Origin: Microbulbifer mangrovi
Lineage (GTDB): Bacteria > Pseudomonadota > Gammaproteobacteria > Pseudomonadales > Cellvibrionaceae
Length of the DNA stretch: 64,000 nucleotides
Direction of reading: 5' to 3'
Assembly: GCF_002009015.1 (NCBI RefSeq)
Contig: NZ_LZDE01000346.1
Coordinates: 1 to 64,000 of the forward strand
In this document: piece by piece, positions 1 through 8,797 of the stretch
How the letters are laid out: every line of letters begins with the position of its first letter
Position numbering within the stretch: the stretch's first letter is position 1
Notes under the pieces: generated by a model
What the model was told of the DNA's origin: nothing
Database searches by the model: none
The model's input: the letters and a program-made list of their open reading frames with translations, nothing else
Program-made: the position numbers and the translations under genes

Positions 1-23
1 AAGGCTCCTTCGGGAGCCTTTTT
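1..23 (+). terminator. Rho-independent terminator of an upstream gene
   Basis: The arms AAGGCTCC and GGAGCCTT close on a TTCG tetraloop and run into a T tract. The gene it terminates lies outside the window. Confidence 0.85.
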
Positions 24-209
24 AGGTTCTGGTAGCGTACAGTCGCGAGAGCGGGGCATGTTCACCTGATTGACCCAGACTATGTGTGCGCATAAGCAGC
101 CTGCTAAATACTTTTCTGCCAGTTTCTGAAATACTCCTGCCCCACCAATCGAATTGATCCTGAATCGCGGGCGGAGGAGAGCCGGGCAGGCTGTCCGCAC
201 CGGACGATT

Positions 210-223
210 CAAAATCGATTTTG
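210..223. repeat. 14-bp perfect palindrome upstream of hemH
   Basis: CAAAATCGATTTTG is a perfect palindrome 46 bp before the hemH start. It could be an operator, but no regulator is identifiable and it may be chance. Nothing else stands out between the terminator at the window start and the hemH ribosome binding site. Confidence 0.3.
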
Positions 224-269
224 GATGCCTGTTGTTGGCCACTGATACCTACTGGAGTGTGAAACGAAT

Positions 270-1310
270 ATGGCTCACGCGATCATTCTGATGAACCTGG
301 GCACGCCCGCGGAACCGACGCCGGCGGCAGTACGGCAATTTCTCCGGGCGTTTCTTTCTGATCCCCGTGTGGTCGAAATACCGCGGCCTTTGTGGAAATT
401 GATCCTCAATCTCTTTGTGCTGCCGTTGAGGCCGAAGCGAATCGCGCCGGCCTACGAAGAAATCTGGAACCAGGGGCTGGACGGTGAAGCGGTGACCGGG
501 TCTCCGATTACCTATTACACACAGCGGCAAGTACAGCTGCTAAAGCAGCGACTGGACGCTGATTCTGCCCGCGATTCCGCGCATGCTGATTATCCTGCGG
601 CTGGCCAGCTGCGGGTTGGCCATGCGATGACTTACGGGGCTCCCAGCCTTGGGGATACTGTCGCGCGTTTGGGGCAGGAGGGAGCTACCAGTTTTACGGT
701 CATTCCTCTTTATCCTCAGTATTCCGCCACCACGACTGGCGCTATATATGATCAGGTGGCGGATATCATCCGCAGCGCACGTAACGTGCCGGACATCGCC
801 GTGGTCCACGACTATTGGCAGCACCCTCTTTATATTGAGGCGCTGGCGAACTCGGTACGTGAGCACTGGGAAAAGAACGGCGCGGCGGAAAAGCTGATGA
901 TGTCATTCCACGGCATTCCCAAAGCCAATACCCGCAAGGGCGATCCCTATTATCAGCATTGCTGTGGTACCGCAGAGAAGCTGGCAGAGGCGTTAAACCT
1001 GTCGCGGGAGAAATGGGAAATTACCTTCCAGTCTCGTTTCGGGAAGGCGGAATGGCTGCAGCCCTATACAGACAAAACCCTGATCGAATGGGGGCAGAGT
1101 GGTGTGCCCAGCGTGGATGTGATCTGCCCGGCGTTTGCCGCTGATTGCCTGGAAACTCTGGAAGAAATCGCGGTAGAGAATCGCGCTAATTTTATCGAAG
1201 CTGGCGGTCGGGAATATCGATATATTCCTGCACTGAACGCGCGCGAAGACCATATTCGATTGCTGGAGGCGATCGCCCTGGAGCGAACTCCGGGGATACC
1301 CGCGAAGTAA
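270..1310 (+). CDS. hemH: Ferrochelatase
   Basis: Ferrochelatase inserts Fe2+ into protoporphyrin IX, the last step of protohaem synthesis, at the cytoplasmic face of the inner membrane. The 346-residue product has the family length. It starts with MAHAIILMNLGTP, typical of the N-terminal lobe. It has the SFHGIP motif with the metal/porphyrin histidine near residue 212, followed by the KGDPYYQHC segment. The FQSRFG and CPAFAADCLETLEEI motifs of the C-terminal half are also present. GGAG lies 12 bases before the ATG. The gene appears monocistronic: a terminator precedes it and a very strong hairpin follows it. Confidence 0.96.
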   Translation: MAHAIILMNLGTPAEPTPAAVRQFLRAFLSDPRVVEIPRPLWKLILNLFVLPLRPKRIAPAYEEIWNQGLDGEAVTGSPITYYTQRQVQLLKQRLDADSARDSAHADYPAAGQLRVGHAMTYGAPSLGDTVARLGQEGATSFTVIPLYPQYSATTTGAIYDQVADIIRSARNVPDIAVVHDYWQHPLYIEALANSVREHWEKNGAAEKLMMSFHGIPKANTRKGDPYYQHCCGTAEKLAEALNLSREKWEITFQSRFGKAEWLQPYTDKTLIEWGQSGVPSVDVICPAFAADCLETLEEIAVENRANFIEAGGREYRYIPALNAREDHIRLLEAIALERTPGIPAK

Positions 1311-1746
1311 TTTTTTCAGCCCGATTTATCGCAGAGCCGGGAAAAGGCTTAAAACATCCTCCGACAATCAAAAAAAACCGATTTTTTTCCGAAAAATCGG
1401 TTTTTTTTGATCCATTTTCTTGCAAACCCTATTTTTTTTATTAACTTTGATACAACCGTGTCATTTTGAATGGTTGCGCCGTCCAAAATTCAATGGATTG
1501 CAGACGGTTTTCAACTTGATGATATCGGTCCAGGCACCACTGCCGGGTATCACTGTCAGGCACTACAGAGGGGAATCACTATTTCCCCTGGCCCATATCA
1601 GTGAGTGAGGTTCCGGCAGGGAGGCTCTCAGGGTTTTTTACCGTATTCGAGAGTGGCAGGACATCTCAGGGGTTGATCCGAAATGTCGGCCAGCACGTAG
1701 TTGAGTGTTCAGGTGACTTCTTTTACAGAGAAAGAGGAGACAAGGG
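1311..1746. other. 436-bp intergenic region between hemH and the AT-hook protein gene
   Basis: It holds the hemH terminator (1367-1411) and then about 335 bp that include the promoter region of the next gene. Short frames here have no recognisable product. A good ribosome binding site (AGGAG, 1735-1739) sits just before the downstream ATG. No RNA gene or mobile element is visible. Confidence 0.5.
1367..1411. terminator. Bidirectional terminator with a 20-bp perfect stem
   Basis: Arms 1367-1386 and 1392-1411 are exact reverse complements around a 5-nt loop (TTCCG). Each arm contains a run of eight A or T, so the hairpin has a U tract in both directions. It ends the hemH transcript and would also block antisense readthrough. 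Confidence 0.9.
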
Positions 1747-2583
1747 ATGGCACGAGTCGCAAAGAAAAAGGCCAAGGCAAAACGTGTAGCCAAAGCCAAA
1801 CCGGCGGCAGCCAAGGCCGCTGCGAGCACTTCACCGGTGGTGGCCAAGGCGCAGAAAGCCGTGGATTCGGCTGCGAAGGCTCTGGATGCGCAGCTGGATC
1901 GCGTGGGTAAAGCACGGGCAAGGGTCCAGAAAACTGGTTCTGCTGCTGCCAAGCAGTCACTGAGTTCTGCAAATAGTAAGTTGCGTGAACAACGCGCCAA
2001 GCTGGCTGAGGCCAAGGTAGGGTTGGCCAAGGCCAGCGCGATGGACGCCGTGCGTCAGGCCGAGGAGTCCGCCAAGCAGAAAGTCACGGAGATGGCTGAC
2101 AAGCTTTCCTCCAAGGCTGATAAAGAGCTTGAGAAAGCGGTAAAGGCTTTCGAAAGTCGCTGGAAAAAAGCCCGCGCCAAGGCCGATGCCAAAAAGGTGA
2201 AGGCGGCGGAGAAGAAGGCGACCGCAAAGGTAAAGGCGGCGGCGAAGAAAGCCGCAGCCAAAGCCAAGTCGCTGGAGAAAAAGGCCGCCGCCAAAGCCAA
2301 AGCCGAAGCCAAAAAAGCGTCCAAGGCTGCAAAAAAGAAGAAAGCTGTTAAGAAGTCGGCGGCCAAAAAGACCCCGGCGAAAAAATCTGCAGCTAAAAAG
2401 CCTGCGGCCAAAAAGACAGCTGCTAAGAAATCCCCCGGTCGTCCGAAGAAGGCTGCGGCCAAAAAGGCTGCTACCAAGGCGGTCAAGTCTGCACCCAAGA
2501 AATCTGTTCGTCGCGGGCGTCCGCCCAAGGCTGCGGCCAAGAAGGCCGGGGTTCGCCGGGGCCGCCCACCGAAGAAGTCCTGA
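1747..2583 (+). CDS. AlgP/histone H1-like lysine-alanine-rich DNA-binding protein with AT hooks
   Basis: A 278-residue, extremely basic protein. Residues 1 to about 130 are predicted to be helical and coiled-coil-like. From about residue 140 the sequence is dominated by degenerate KKAAAK/KKSAAKK repeats, as in histone H1 tails and in Pseudomonas AlgP (AlgR3). The C terminus carries AT-hook-like cores: one SPGRPKK and two RRGRPPK. Such proteins bind DNA through the minor groove and may compact the nucleoid or modulate transcription. AGGAG lies 7 bases before the ATG. The N-terminal part is not clearly alignable to AlgP from memory, so the family name is tentative, but the DNA-binding role is well supported by composition and motifs. 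Confidence 0.8.
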   Translation: MARVAKKKAKAKRVAKAKPAAAKAAASTSPVVAKAQKAVDSAAKALDAQLDRVGKARARVQKTGSAAAKQSLSSANSKLREQRAKLAEAKVGLAKASAMDAVRQAEESAKQKVTEMADKLSSKADKELEKAVKAFESRWKKARAKADAKKVKAAEKKATAKVKAAAKKAAAKAKSLEKKAAAKAKAEAKKASKAAKKKKAVKKSAAKKTPAKKSAAKKPAAKKTAAKKSPGRPKKAAAKKAATKAVKSAPKKSVRRGRPPKAAAKKAGVRRGRPPKKS

Positions 2584-2622
2584 TTACCGGCGATTCAAGT
2601 ATCTGCCCAGTGTAGTCCACCC

Positions 2623-2656
2623 AGCCCCGGCCTCTATGGTCGGGGCTTTTGTTTTT
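2623..2656 (+). terminator. Rho-independent terminator
   Basis: AGCCCCGGCC pairs with GGTCGGGGCT (one G-T wobble) and is followed by a T-rich stretch. It ends the AT-hook protein transcript. Confidence 0.85.
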
Positions 2657-2870
2657 TAGGAGAGGGAAAACGGGTGTTGGCTATCAGGAGTATCGGTGTC
2701 ACGGGGGCCATCGCGGTGAGGCATATCGGATGCCGCATATGCGGCCAGTTGCGTTTGTCGCTGGGCGTGCCACAATTCGCCCCTGATTTTGGCCCCGCTC
2801 CCAGCTTGTCCCGCATTCTGCGGATAGTGGGGAAGGGGGCGTATCTGCTATTCACCACGGATTCCAAGTT

Positions 2871-3590
2871 TTGAAACTTTTGGCTGTTGATACCACGTCC
2901 GGTGCCTGCTCTGTGGCGCTGTACCAGGATGGCCGCGTCTGCGAGCAATTTGTTCGGGCCGAGCGCGACCATACCCGTCGCCTTCTCCCCATGGTGCAGT
3001 CTGTGCTGGCGCAAGCCGAGAGTTCTCTGGCTGATGTGGATGCTCTCGCGGTCAGTCAGGGACCGGGCTCCTTTACCGGCCTGCGCATCGCGATCAGCTG
3101 CGTACAAGGCCTGGCTTTTGCATCGGACAAGCCCGTGGTTCCGGTATCCAGCCTTGCGGCAATGGCCGCGGGTGCAGTACGTACACAGTCGGCATGGAGC
3201 GGCGCTCCGGTATTGGCGGCGCTGGATGCGCGCATGCAGGAGGTGTATTGGGGACTTTATTCGTCAGAACGGCCGGGGGAGGCCATTCTGCCGGATGCGG
3301 TATCCAGCCCGGAGCAGGTGGTAGCGTTCCTGGAGCGGGGCGGGTTTCTGGGGGCTGCCGGGGAAACATGCCCGCTTTATGCAGCGGGGCCCGGGTGGGA
3401 GTATCCGCAGCTCGCGGCCCTGAACCCGCTGGGAATCTGGGAAGAGGCGGCCATTCACGCGCAGGATATTGTTACGCTGGCGGCAGATCTGTGGCAGAAG
3501 GGTGAATATGTTGCTGCCGAGGCCCTGGAACCGGCTTACCTGCGCAACGAGGTAACCTGGAAAAAACGAGAGCGCATTCGCGCGCGCTGA
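2871..3590 (+). CDS. tsaB: tRNA threonylcarbamoyladenosine biosynthesis protein TsaB
   Basis: TsaB is the non-catalytic partner of TsaD in making t6A37 in ANN-decoding tRNAs. The 239-residue product begins MKLLAVDTTSGACSVAL, the family start. It contains the diagnostic GPGSFTGLRI motif near residue 65, and YLRNEVTWKK near the C terminus. The start is TTG: it matches the usual TsaB N terminus exactly and no in-frame ATG precedes it. Only a weak ribosome binding site is visible, consistent with low expression. uppP follows after 69 bp and may be co-transcribed. Confidence 0.93.
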   Translation: MKLLAVDTTSGACSVALYQDGRVCEQFVRAERDHTRRLLPMVQSVLAQAESSLADVDALAVSQGPGSFTGLRIAISCVQGLAFASDKPVVPVSSLAAMAAGAVRTQSAWSGAPVLAALDARMQEVYWGLYSSERPGEAILPDAVSSPEQVVAFLERGGFLGAAGETCPLYAAGPGWEYPQLAALNPLGIWEEAAIHAQDIVTLAADLWQKGEYVAAEALEPAYLRNEVTWKKRERIRAR

Positions 3591-3659
3591 AACACCGCCG
3601 TATAACAATTAACAAAAGCCAGATCTGGGCACCAGCCGCTGGCGAATGCAGTAAAAAAT

Positions 3660-4460
3660 ATGGAAACCTTTCAGACCATTATTCTGGCCCTGATTCAGGG
3701 TATGACCGAATTCCTTCCGATTTCCAGTTCTGCGCATCTGATTCTGCCCAACCAGGTTCTGGGATGGCCGGATCAGGGGTTGGCGTTTGATGTAGCGGTG
3801 CACTTTGGCTCCCTGATTGCTGTACTTGTGTATTTCCGCAAGGACGTCTGGCAATTGATTGTCGATGGACTCGGTGGATTCAAGACTGGCCGTTTCACCG
3901 ACGAAGGGCGCCTTGCCTGGCTGATTGTGCTGGCGACCATCCCCGCCGGGCTCGTGGGGCTGATCTTCAAGGACTTTATCGAAACCCACCTGCGTTCCTC
4001 GGCTGTGATTGCCGCCACCACTATCGTATTCGGTGCGTTGTTGTGGTGGTCCGATGTGCACGGTGCCCGCCGGGACGAACTGGGCAAGCTGGATTGGAAA
4101 AAGGCATTAATGATCGGTGTAGCGCAAGCATTGGCGCTGATTCCGGGCACCTCACGCTCAGGTATCACCATGACTGCAGGCCTGATGCTGGGTATGAAGC
4201 GGGAAGCTGCAGCCCGCTTCTCGTTCCTGATGTCGATCCCGGTAATCACCCTGAGTGCATTGCTGCTTACCCTCGAATTGCTCGATACAGAGGTCGTGCC
4301 CTGGGGAAGTATCACACTCGGGGTGGTACTTTCCGGAATCAGTGCTTATCTGTGTATTCACTTTTTCCTCCAGTTTATCAGCCGTATTGGCATGGGCCCG
4401 TTCGCCATTTACCGCTTCTTTCTTGGCGGCGCGCTGATCTGGTTGATCCTCACCAACTGA
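3660..4460 (+). CDS. uppP: Undecaprenyl-diphosphatase
   Basis: An integral inner-membrane phosphatase (BacA family) that converts undecaprenyl pyrophosphate to undecaprenyl phosphate. This recycles the lipid carrier for peptidoglycan and surface glycans, and overexpression gives bacitracin resistance. The 266-residue product has both family signatures: the N-terminal EFLPISSSAHL segment (about residues 17-27) and PGTSRSGITMTAGL (about residues 161-174). Hydrophobic helices are distributed over the whole length. No strong Shine-Dalgarno sequence is seen before the ATG. Confidence 0.96.
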   Translation: METFQTIILALIQGMTEFLPISSSAHLILPNQVLGWPDQGLAFDVAVHFGSLIAVLVYFRKDVWQLIVDGLGGFKTGRFTDEGRLAWLIVLATIPAGLVGLIFKDFIETHLRSSAVIAATTIVFGALLWWSDVHGARRDELGKLDWKKALMIGVAQALALIPGTSRSGITMTAGLMLGMKREAAARFSFLMSIPVITLSALLLTLELLDTEVVPWGSITLGVVLSGISAYLCIHFFLQFISRIGMGPFAIYRFFLGGALIWLILTN

Positions 4461-4535
4461 CGCTGCGGGCTTTAATGTGAACGTTGCAGCAATGACACAT
4501 CTAGCGTCGAATCTTATTCAAGACCGGGTATTTCT

Positions 4536-5420
4536 ATGACAACTACAGTGGCATTTATCGGGCTCGGCGTAATGGGTTTCCCTATGGCTGGCTACCTGTC
4601 GCGCGCCGGTTATCGGGTACAGATCTACAACCGCACGGATAGCCGGGCTAGCGAATGGCTGGAAACCTACGCCGGTGAAGCATTTTCGACACCCGCAAAA
4701 GCGGCCAGTGGGGCCGAGTTTGTATTTGCCTGCGTCGGAAACGACGAAGATTTGCGCCAGGTGACCACCGGCAGTGATGGTGCTTTTCACGGGATGGCAT
4801 CCGGTAGTGTTTTTGTCGACCACACTACCGCCTCTGCCAATGTTGCCCGGGAACTGGCAGCCGCGGCCGCAGAGCTGGGCATTGGATTTCTCGACGCGCC
4901 GGTATCTGGCGGCCAGGCGGGCGCGGAGAACGGCGCGCTGACCATTATGGTGGGCGGCGACGAGGCCAACTATCAGCGCGTGACACCGTTGTTACAGAGC
5001 TATGCCCGCGCGCTCAACCTGATGGGCCCGGTAGGCAGTGGCCAGCTTTGTAAGATGGTCAATCAGGTATGTATTGCGGGGCTGGTGCAGGGGCTTTCAG
5101 AAGGACTACATTTTGCCCGTGCTGCCGGGCTGGATCCCGAGCAGGTGGTAGAGGTGATTTCCAAGGGGGCCGCCCAGAGCTGGCAGATGGAAAACCGCTA
5201 TAAAACCATGTTGGCCGGTGACTATGAGCATGGGTTTGCGGTGGACTGGATGCGCAAAGACCTGGGGATCGTCCTCGACGAGGCCCAGCGCAACGGTGCG
5301 TTGCTGCCGGTTACCGCGCTGGTGGATCAGTTTTACAGCGAAGTGCAGGCACTCGGCGGCGGACGTTGGGATACCTCCAGCCTGTTTGCGCGCTTGACGA
5401 ACCTGCGGGACTTTGAATAA
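4536..5420 (+). CDS. NAD(P)-dependent beta-hydroxyacid dehydrogenase (3-hydroxyisobutyrate dehydrogenase family)
   Basis: A 294-residue soluble oxidoreductase. The N-terminal Rossmann fold shows GLGVMGFPMA. The substrate-binding signature is DAPVSGGQAGAENG, and the catalytic lysine sits in GSGQLCKMVNQ. The all-helical C-terminal dimerisation domain follows. Family members reduce or oxidise 3-hydroxyisobutyrate, tartronate semialdehyde, succinic semialdehyde or sulfolactaldehyde. The sequence alone does not fix the substrate, and the neighbours (uppP, a glycosyltransferase) give no clue. Length and motifs are complete. Confidence 0.88.
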   Translation: MTTTVAFIGLGVMGFPMAGYLSRAGYRVQIYNRTDSRASEWLETYAGEAFSTPAKAASGAEFVFACVGNDEDLRQVTTGSDGAFHGMASGSVFVDHTTASANVARELAAAAAELGIGFLDAPVSGGQAGAENGALTIMVGGDEANYQRVTPLLQSYARALNLMGPVGSGQLCKMVNQVCIAGLVQGLSEGLHFARAAGLDPEQVVEVISKGAAQSWQMENRYKTMLAGDYEHGFAVDWMRKDLGIVLDEAQRNGALLPVTALVDQFYSEVQALGGGRWDTSSLFARLTNLRDFE

Positions 5421-5442
5421 AGCGAGTCTTGATTTTCGTTTC

Positions 5443-5462
5443 TGCCGGTCATTCGGCCGGCA
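5443..5462. repeat. Short hairpin between the dehydrogenase and mannosyltransferase-like genes
   Basis: TGCCGG and CCGGCA flank an 8-nt loop. There is no T tract, so it is at best a weak terminator or an mRNA-stabilising stem. Confidence 0.3.
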
Positions 5463-5501
5463 CCATTTCCCAACTCCACTCTTGAATCTTCAGGTAACTC
5501 C

Positions 5502-6605
5502 GTGAAAGTGCTTCTGCTTTCCGCTTACGATGCCGACAGTCACAAGCGCTGGCGGCGCGGCCTGGTGGCCGCCATTCCCGACTGGGAGTGGACCGTACTC
5601 AGTCTGCCGCCACGCTATTTCAGCTGGCGGGTGCGCGGCAACAGCCTCAGCTGGGGCAGGGGAGAGGCCCTGTCGACCCTGCGTGAACCGTGGGATCTGA
5701 TTGTTGCCACCTCGATGACTGACCTGTCCTCGCTGCGCGGCCTGGTGCCAGAGTTGGCCCGGGTACCCTCGGTGGTGTATTTCCACGAGAACCAGTTTGA
5801 CTACCCTCGCAGTGAAGAGGCTGTGCCCTCGGTGGAGCCCCAGCTGTTAAACATTTATACGGCGCTGAGTGCGGATTTGCTGTTGTTCAATTCTGAATAC
5901 AACCGCAATACCCTGCTGCAGGGGGCGGAAGCGTTGTTGCACAAGTTACCCGACCACGTGCCCGCTGGTATCTGTCGGGAGATCGTCGACAAATCCAGGG
6001 TACTCCCGGTACCGCTGGAGAGCGCCGCCTTTGAGGTCCCTCGAGACAAGCCTGCGCGCCCGACCTTTATCTGGAATCACCGCTGGGAGTATGACAAGGG
6101 CCCGGATATTCTGCTGGCTGCAGTACGGCGATTCGGGCGTCAGCAGATTCCGTTTACTCTGCATGTGGTGGGGCAGCAGTTCCGGCGGCAACCGGCGGAA
6201 TTCGCCCATATCCGGAAGTCCCTCGAAAAGCTGGGCGCGCTGGGTGCCTGGGGCTATCGCCAGAGTCTTGCGGAGTATCGCCAGCTGCTGGGGCAGAGTC
6301 ATGCTGTGATTTCCACCGCGCGGCACGATTTCCAGGGCCTGGCGGTGCTGGAGGCGGTGGCAGCGGGCTGTCAGCCGCTGGTGCCAGACCATCTCGCTTA
6401 CCCCGAATGGTTCGGGCGCGGAGGCTGGCGCTATTCCGAGGATGTGGAGTCCTGCGCTGCCAACCTGTGCAAGGCCATGGTGCGCTGTGCCGGACAGATA
6501 CAAGCGGGCGGGGTGGCTTCAGTGCCGGATATATCGGATTTCAGCTGGGATCAAATGACGGCACAGTACCGCGCGTTACTGGGTGCGTGTGCCAGCGGCA
6601 GCTGA
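5502..6605 (+). CDS. DUF3524 glycosyltransferase, homologue of tRNA-queuosine alpha-mannosyltransferase
   Basis: A 367-residue protein beginning VKVLLLSAYDADSHKRW from a GTG codon; an AGG lies 8 bases upstream. The N-terminal 170 residues match the DUF3524 domain, with segments SLPPRYFSWRVRGNSLSW and VVYFHENQFDYP. The C-terminal half is a GT-B/GT4-like domain (FIWNHRWEYDKGPD, HDFQGLAVLEAVAAGC). The animal member, GTDC1/QTMAN, attaches mannose to queuosine in tRNA-Asp. Bacterial members are commonly annotated only as DUF3524 proteins, and the substrate here is not proven. It lies 95 bp upstream of trpS on the same strand, a suggestive tRNA-related context. Confidence 0.85.
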   Translation: MKVLLLSAYDADSHKRWRRGLVAAIPDWEWTVLSLPPRYFSWRVRGNSLSWGRGEALSTLREPWDLIVATSMTDLSSLRGLVPELARVPSVVYFHENQFDYPRSEEAVPSVEPQLLNIYTALSADLLLFNSEYNRNTLLQGAEALLHKLPDHVPAGICREIVDKSRVLPVPLESAAFEVPRDKPARPTFIWNHRWEYDKGPDILLAAVRRFGRQQIPFTLHVVGQQFRRQPAEFAHIRKSLEKLGALGAWGYRQSLAEYRQLLGQSHAVISTARHDFQGLAVLEAVAAGCQPLVPDHLAYPEWFGRGGWRYSEDVESCAANLCKAMVRCAGQIQAGGVASVPDISDFSWDQMTAQYRALLGACASGS

Positions 6606-6700
6606 AATCGTCCTGAACGTACAACCCCCCGCGGGAAACGGGTATCATTCGGCCCTGATTCGCCGATTGACGATTAGCAAGAACGGAACCTCTAGGATTT

Positions 6701-7708
6701 ATGAGCAAGCAGCGTGTACTTACCGGCATTACCACCACCGGCACTCCCCACCTGGGCAACTATGTGGGCGCGATTCGCCCGGCCATTGCCGCCAGCCAGG
6801 AAGAAAATAACCAGTCTTTCTATTTTCTGGCGGATTACCACGCGCTGATCAAGTGTCAGGATCCGGAACAGGTTCATCAGTCCACACTGGAAATCGCCGC
6901 AACTTGGCTGGCGCTGGGGCTGAATACCGATAATGTGGTTTTCTATCGTCAGTCCGACATCGTCGAAATCCCCGAGCTGACCTGGCTGCTGACCTGCCAG
7001 ACCGCCAAGGGCCTGATGAATCGCGCACACGCCTACAAGGCTGCGGTGGATGCCAATCGCGAAGATGGACAGGACTCAGACTTCGGAATCAATATGGGGC
7101 TGTACAGCTACCCGATCCTGATGGCCGCGGACATCCTGATGTTCAATGCCAACAAGGTGCCGGTGGGCAAGGACCAGATTCAACATATCGAAATGGCGCG
7201 GGATATTGCTGCGCGTTTCAACCACCATTACGGCGAGCATTTTGCGCTGCCAGAAGCCGTGGTCGATGCGCATGTTTCCGTATTGCAGGGCCTGGACGGC
7301 CGCAAGATGAGCAAGAGCTACGGCAATACCATTCCGCTGTTTCTGCCGGAAAAGAAACTGAAAAAGCACATCAACAAGATCAAGACCAATCTGCTGGAGC
7401 CGGGCGAGCCGAAAGATCCGGATACTTCTACCGTCTTCCAGATCTGGCAGGCATTTGCCACGCCGGAACAGACCGCGGAGATGCGCAAGGCATTTGAAGA
7501 GGGCATCGCCTGGGGCGAGGCCAAGAAACAGCTGTTTGAACTGATCAACGGACAGATTGGTGAAGCGCGTGAGCGTTATGAAACACTGCTTGCCAATCCG
7601 GCGCAGATCGAAGAAGAGCTGGAGAAGGGGGCCGAAAAGGCGCGTGCTTATTCCCGTCCTTTCCTCGCCAAGCTGCGCGAAGCGGTAGGTATCCGCAAGA
7701 TCGGCTGA
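6701..7708 (+). CDS. trpS: Tryptophan--tRNA ligase
   Basis: A class I aminoacyl-tRNA synthetase that charges tRNA-Trp. The 335-residue length is normal for the bacterial type. The HIGH-like motif is TPHLGN (residues 15-20) and the KMSKS loop is present as [10 protein letters not shown] (about residues 201-210). The segment [20 protein letters not shown] is typical of TrpRS. An AGGA precedes the ATG. A terminator follows immediately. Confidence 0.97.
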   Translation: MSKQRVLTGITTTGTPHLGNYVGAIRPAIAASQEENNQSFYFLADYHALIKCQDPEQVHQSTLEIAATWLALGLNTDNVVFYRQSDIVEIPELTWLLTCQTAKGLMNRAHAYKAAVDANREDGQDSDFGINMGLYSYPILMAADILMFNANKVPVGKDQIQHIEMARDIAARFNHHYGEHFALPEAVVDAHVSVLQGLDGRKMSKSYGNTIPLFLPEKKLKKHINKIKTNLLEPGEPKDPDTSTVFQIWQAFATPEQTAEMRKAFEEGIAWGEAKKQLFELINGQIGEARERYETLLANPAQIEEELEKGAEKARAYSRPFLAKLREAVGIRKIG

Positions 7709-7734
7709 TTCGCCGGCCTCGCACTTTATCCCTG

Positions 7735-7764
7735 AGCCCACTATCCAGTGGGCTTATTTATTTT
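7735..7764 (+). terminator. Rho-independent terminator of trpS
   Basis: AGCCCACT pairs with AGTGGGCT around ATCC and is followed by TATTTATTTT. Its 3' part overlaps the last codons of the convergent channel gene. Confidence 0.85.
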
Positions 7765-8770
7765 CGGGGCCGGTTTTTCCGGATCCGCGCCTGGTCTCCG
7801 GGCTACCCGCCCGCATTTCTCCTTTGTCAGCCGAGGGCGCAGGCCAACCTTCCCTCTGTTCACCCGGTTTCCCATCGGACTCGTCGGTCTGGTCATGGAA
7901 CAGGTGTACCTGGGTTTCAAACGGCATGTCGATACCGGCTTCATCCAGCGCTTCTTTTACGGACTGAATGACGCGCGCCCGAACATGGGTGACATCGGTC
8001 TGGGTGCTGTTGGTCCACCAGCGAGCGCGGATGGTTACCCAGCTGGCGGCGAGCTCCCACGGCAGCGCTTCCGGCGCCGGTGACTGCTCAACACCCTCCA
8101 CCCGTTTCACCGCATTGCGGATCACGTCGCACGCCTGGCCGATACTGTCGCTGTAGCCGATGCCGATTTCGTAATCACTGCGTCGGTTGGTATGGGCCGT
8201 TTTTACCAATACCGCATTGGTGTAGATATCGCTGTTGGGCATGACCACCCGCTGGCCGTCGTAAGTGTCGATGAGCGTTGCGCGGGTTTCTATGCGGTGC
8301 ACGGTGCCCTCGAAGCCCGCGACCTTGATCTGATCGCCGATTTCAAAAGGTTGGCGGACGAGAATCAGCAGGCCGGCGAGCCAGTTTTGCAGAATATCTT
8401 TGAACGCAAAGCCGATTGCCACTGAGCCCACACCCAATCCGGCGATCAGGTCACCGGGCTTGAGACTGGGCATAACGATGGTGGCGGCAAGGAGAAAACC
8501 CACCAGTATCACGCACCACTTGACCAGGCTCCCCAGTACTTCTCCCAGATTGCCCCGATCTCTGCGGGTGAGATGCCGCCGTACAACCAGCCGAAAAATA
8601 CTGCCTAGAATAAAGGCAACCAGCAGTACCAGCAGGGCGACGGTGAAATTGGGCAGAAGCTTGATGGCACCATCTACCCAGCTATCGACCTGGTCTATTG
8701 CCGCGCTGTAGTCCGCAGAAACACTCTCCTGTAGTCCGGCTTCGCTATTTTGAGCACCTGTGTTCTGCAT
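7754..8770 (-). CDS. Small-conductance mechanosensitive channel, MscS family
   Basis: An inner-membrane tension-gated channel that releases solutes on hypo-osmotic shock. The product is 338 residues. Two to three hydrophobic helices lie at about 40-125. The pore-lining TM3 is glycine/alanine-rich (GDLIAGLGVGSVAIGFAF, then KDILQNWLAG), followed by the beta domain (LVRQPFEIGDQIKVAGFEG) and the alpha/beta domain. The C-terminal 40 residues are charged, low complexity and unlike MscS. The ATG at 8770 is preferred because AAGG lies 9 bases upstream; an in-frame ATG 24 bases earlier has no ribosome binding site. Confidence 0.92.
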   Translation of the reverse strand: MQNTGAQNSEAGLQESVSADYSAAIDQVDSWVDGAIKLLPNFTVALLVLLVAFILGSIFRLVVRRHLTRRDRGNLGEVLGSLVKWCVILVGFLLAATIVMPSLKPGDLIAGLGVGSVAIGFAFKDILQNWLAGLLILVRQPFEIGDQIKVAGFEGTVHRIETRATLIDTYDGQRVVMPNSDIYTNAVLVKTAHTNRRSDYEIGIGYSDSIGQACDVIRNAVKRVEGVEQSPAPEALPWELAASWVTIRARWWTNSTQTDVTHVRARVIQSVKEALDEAGIDMPFETQVHLFHDQTDESDGKPGEQREGWPAPSADKGEMRAGSPETRRGSGKTGPENK

Positions 8771-8797
8771 TGTGAAATGCCTTCGGCAAGTCATGAA

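Noticed and set aside
2674-2874. 66-codon frame just upstream of tsaB
   Set aside because: No recognisable product and no ribosome binding site; it overlaps the tsaB start and probably reflects 5' sequence.
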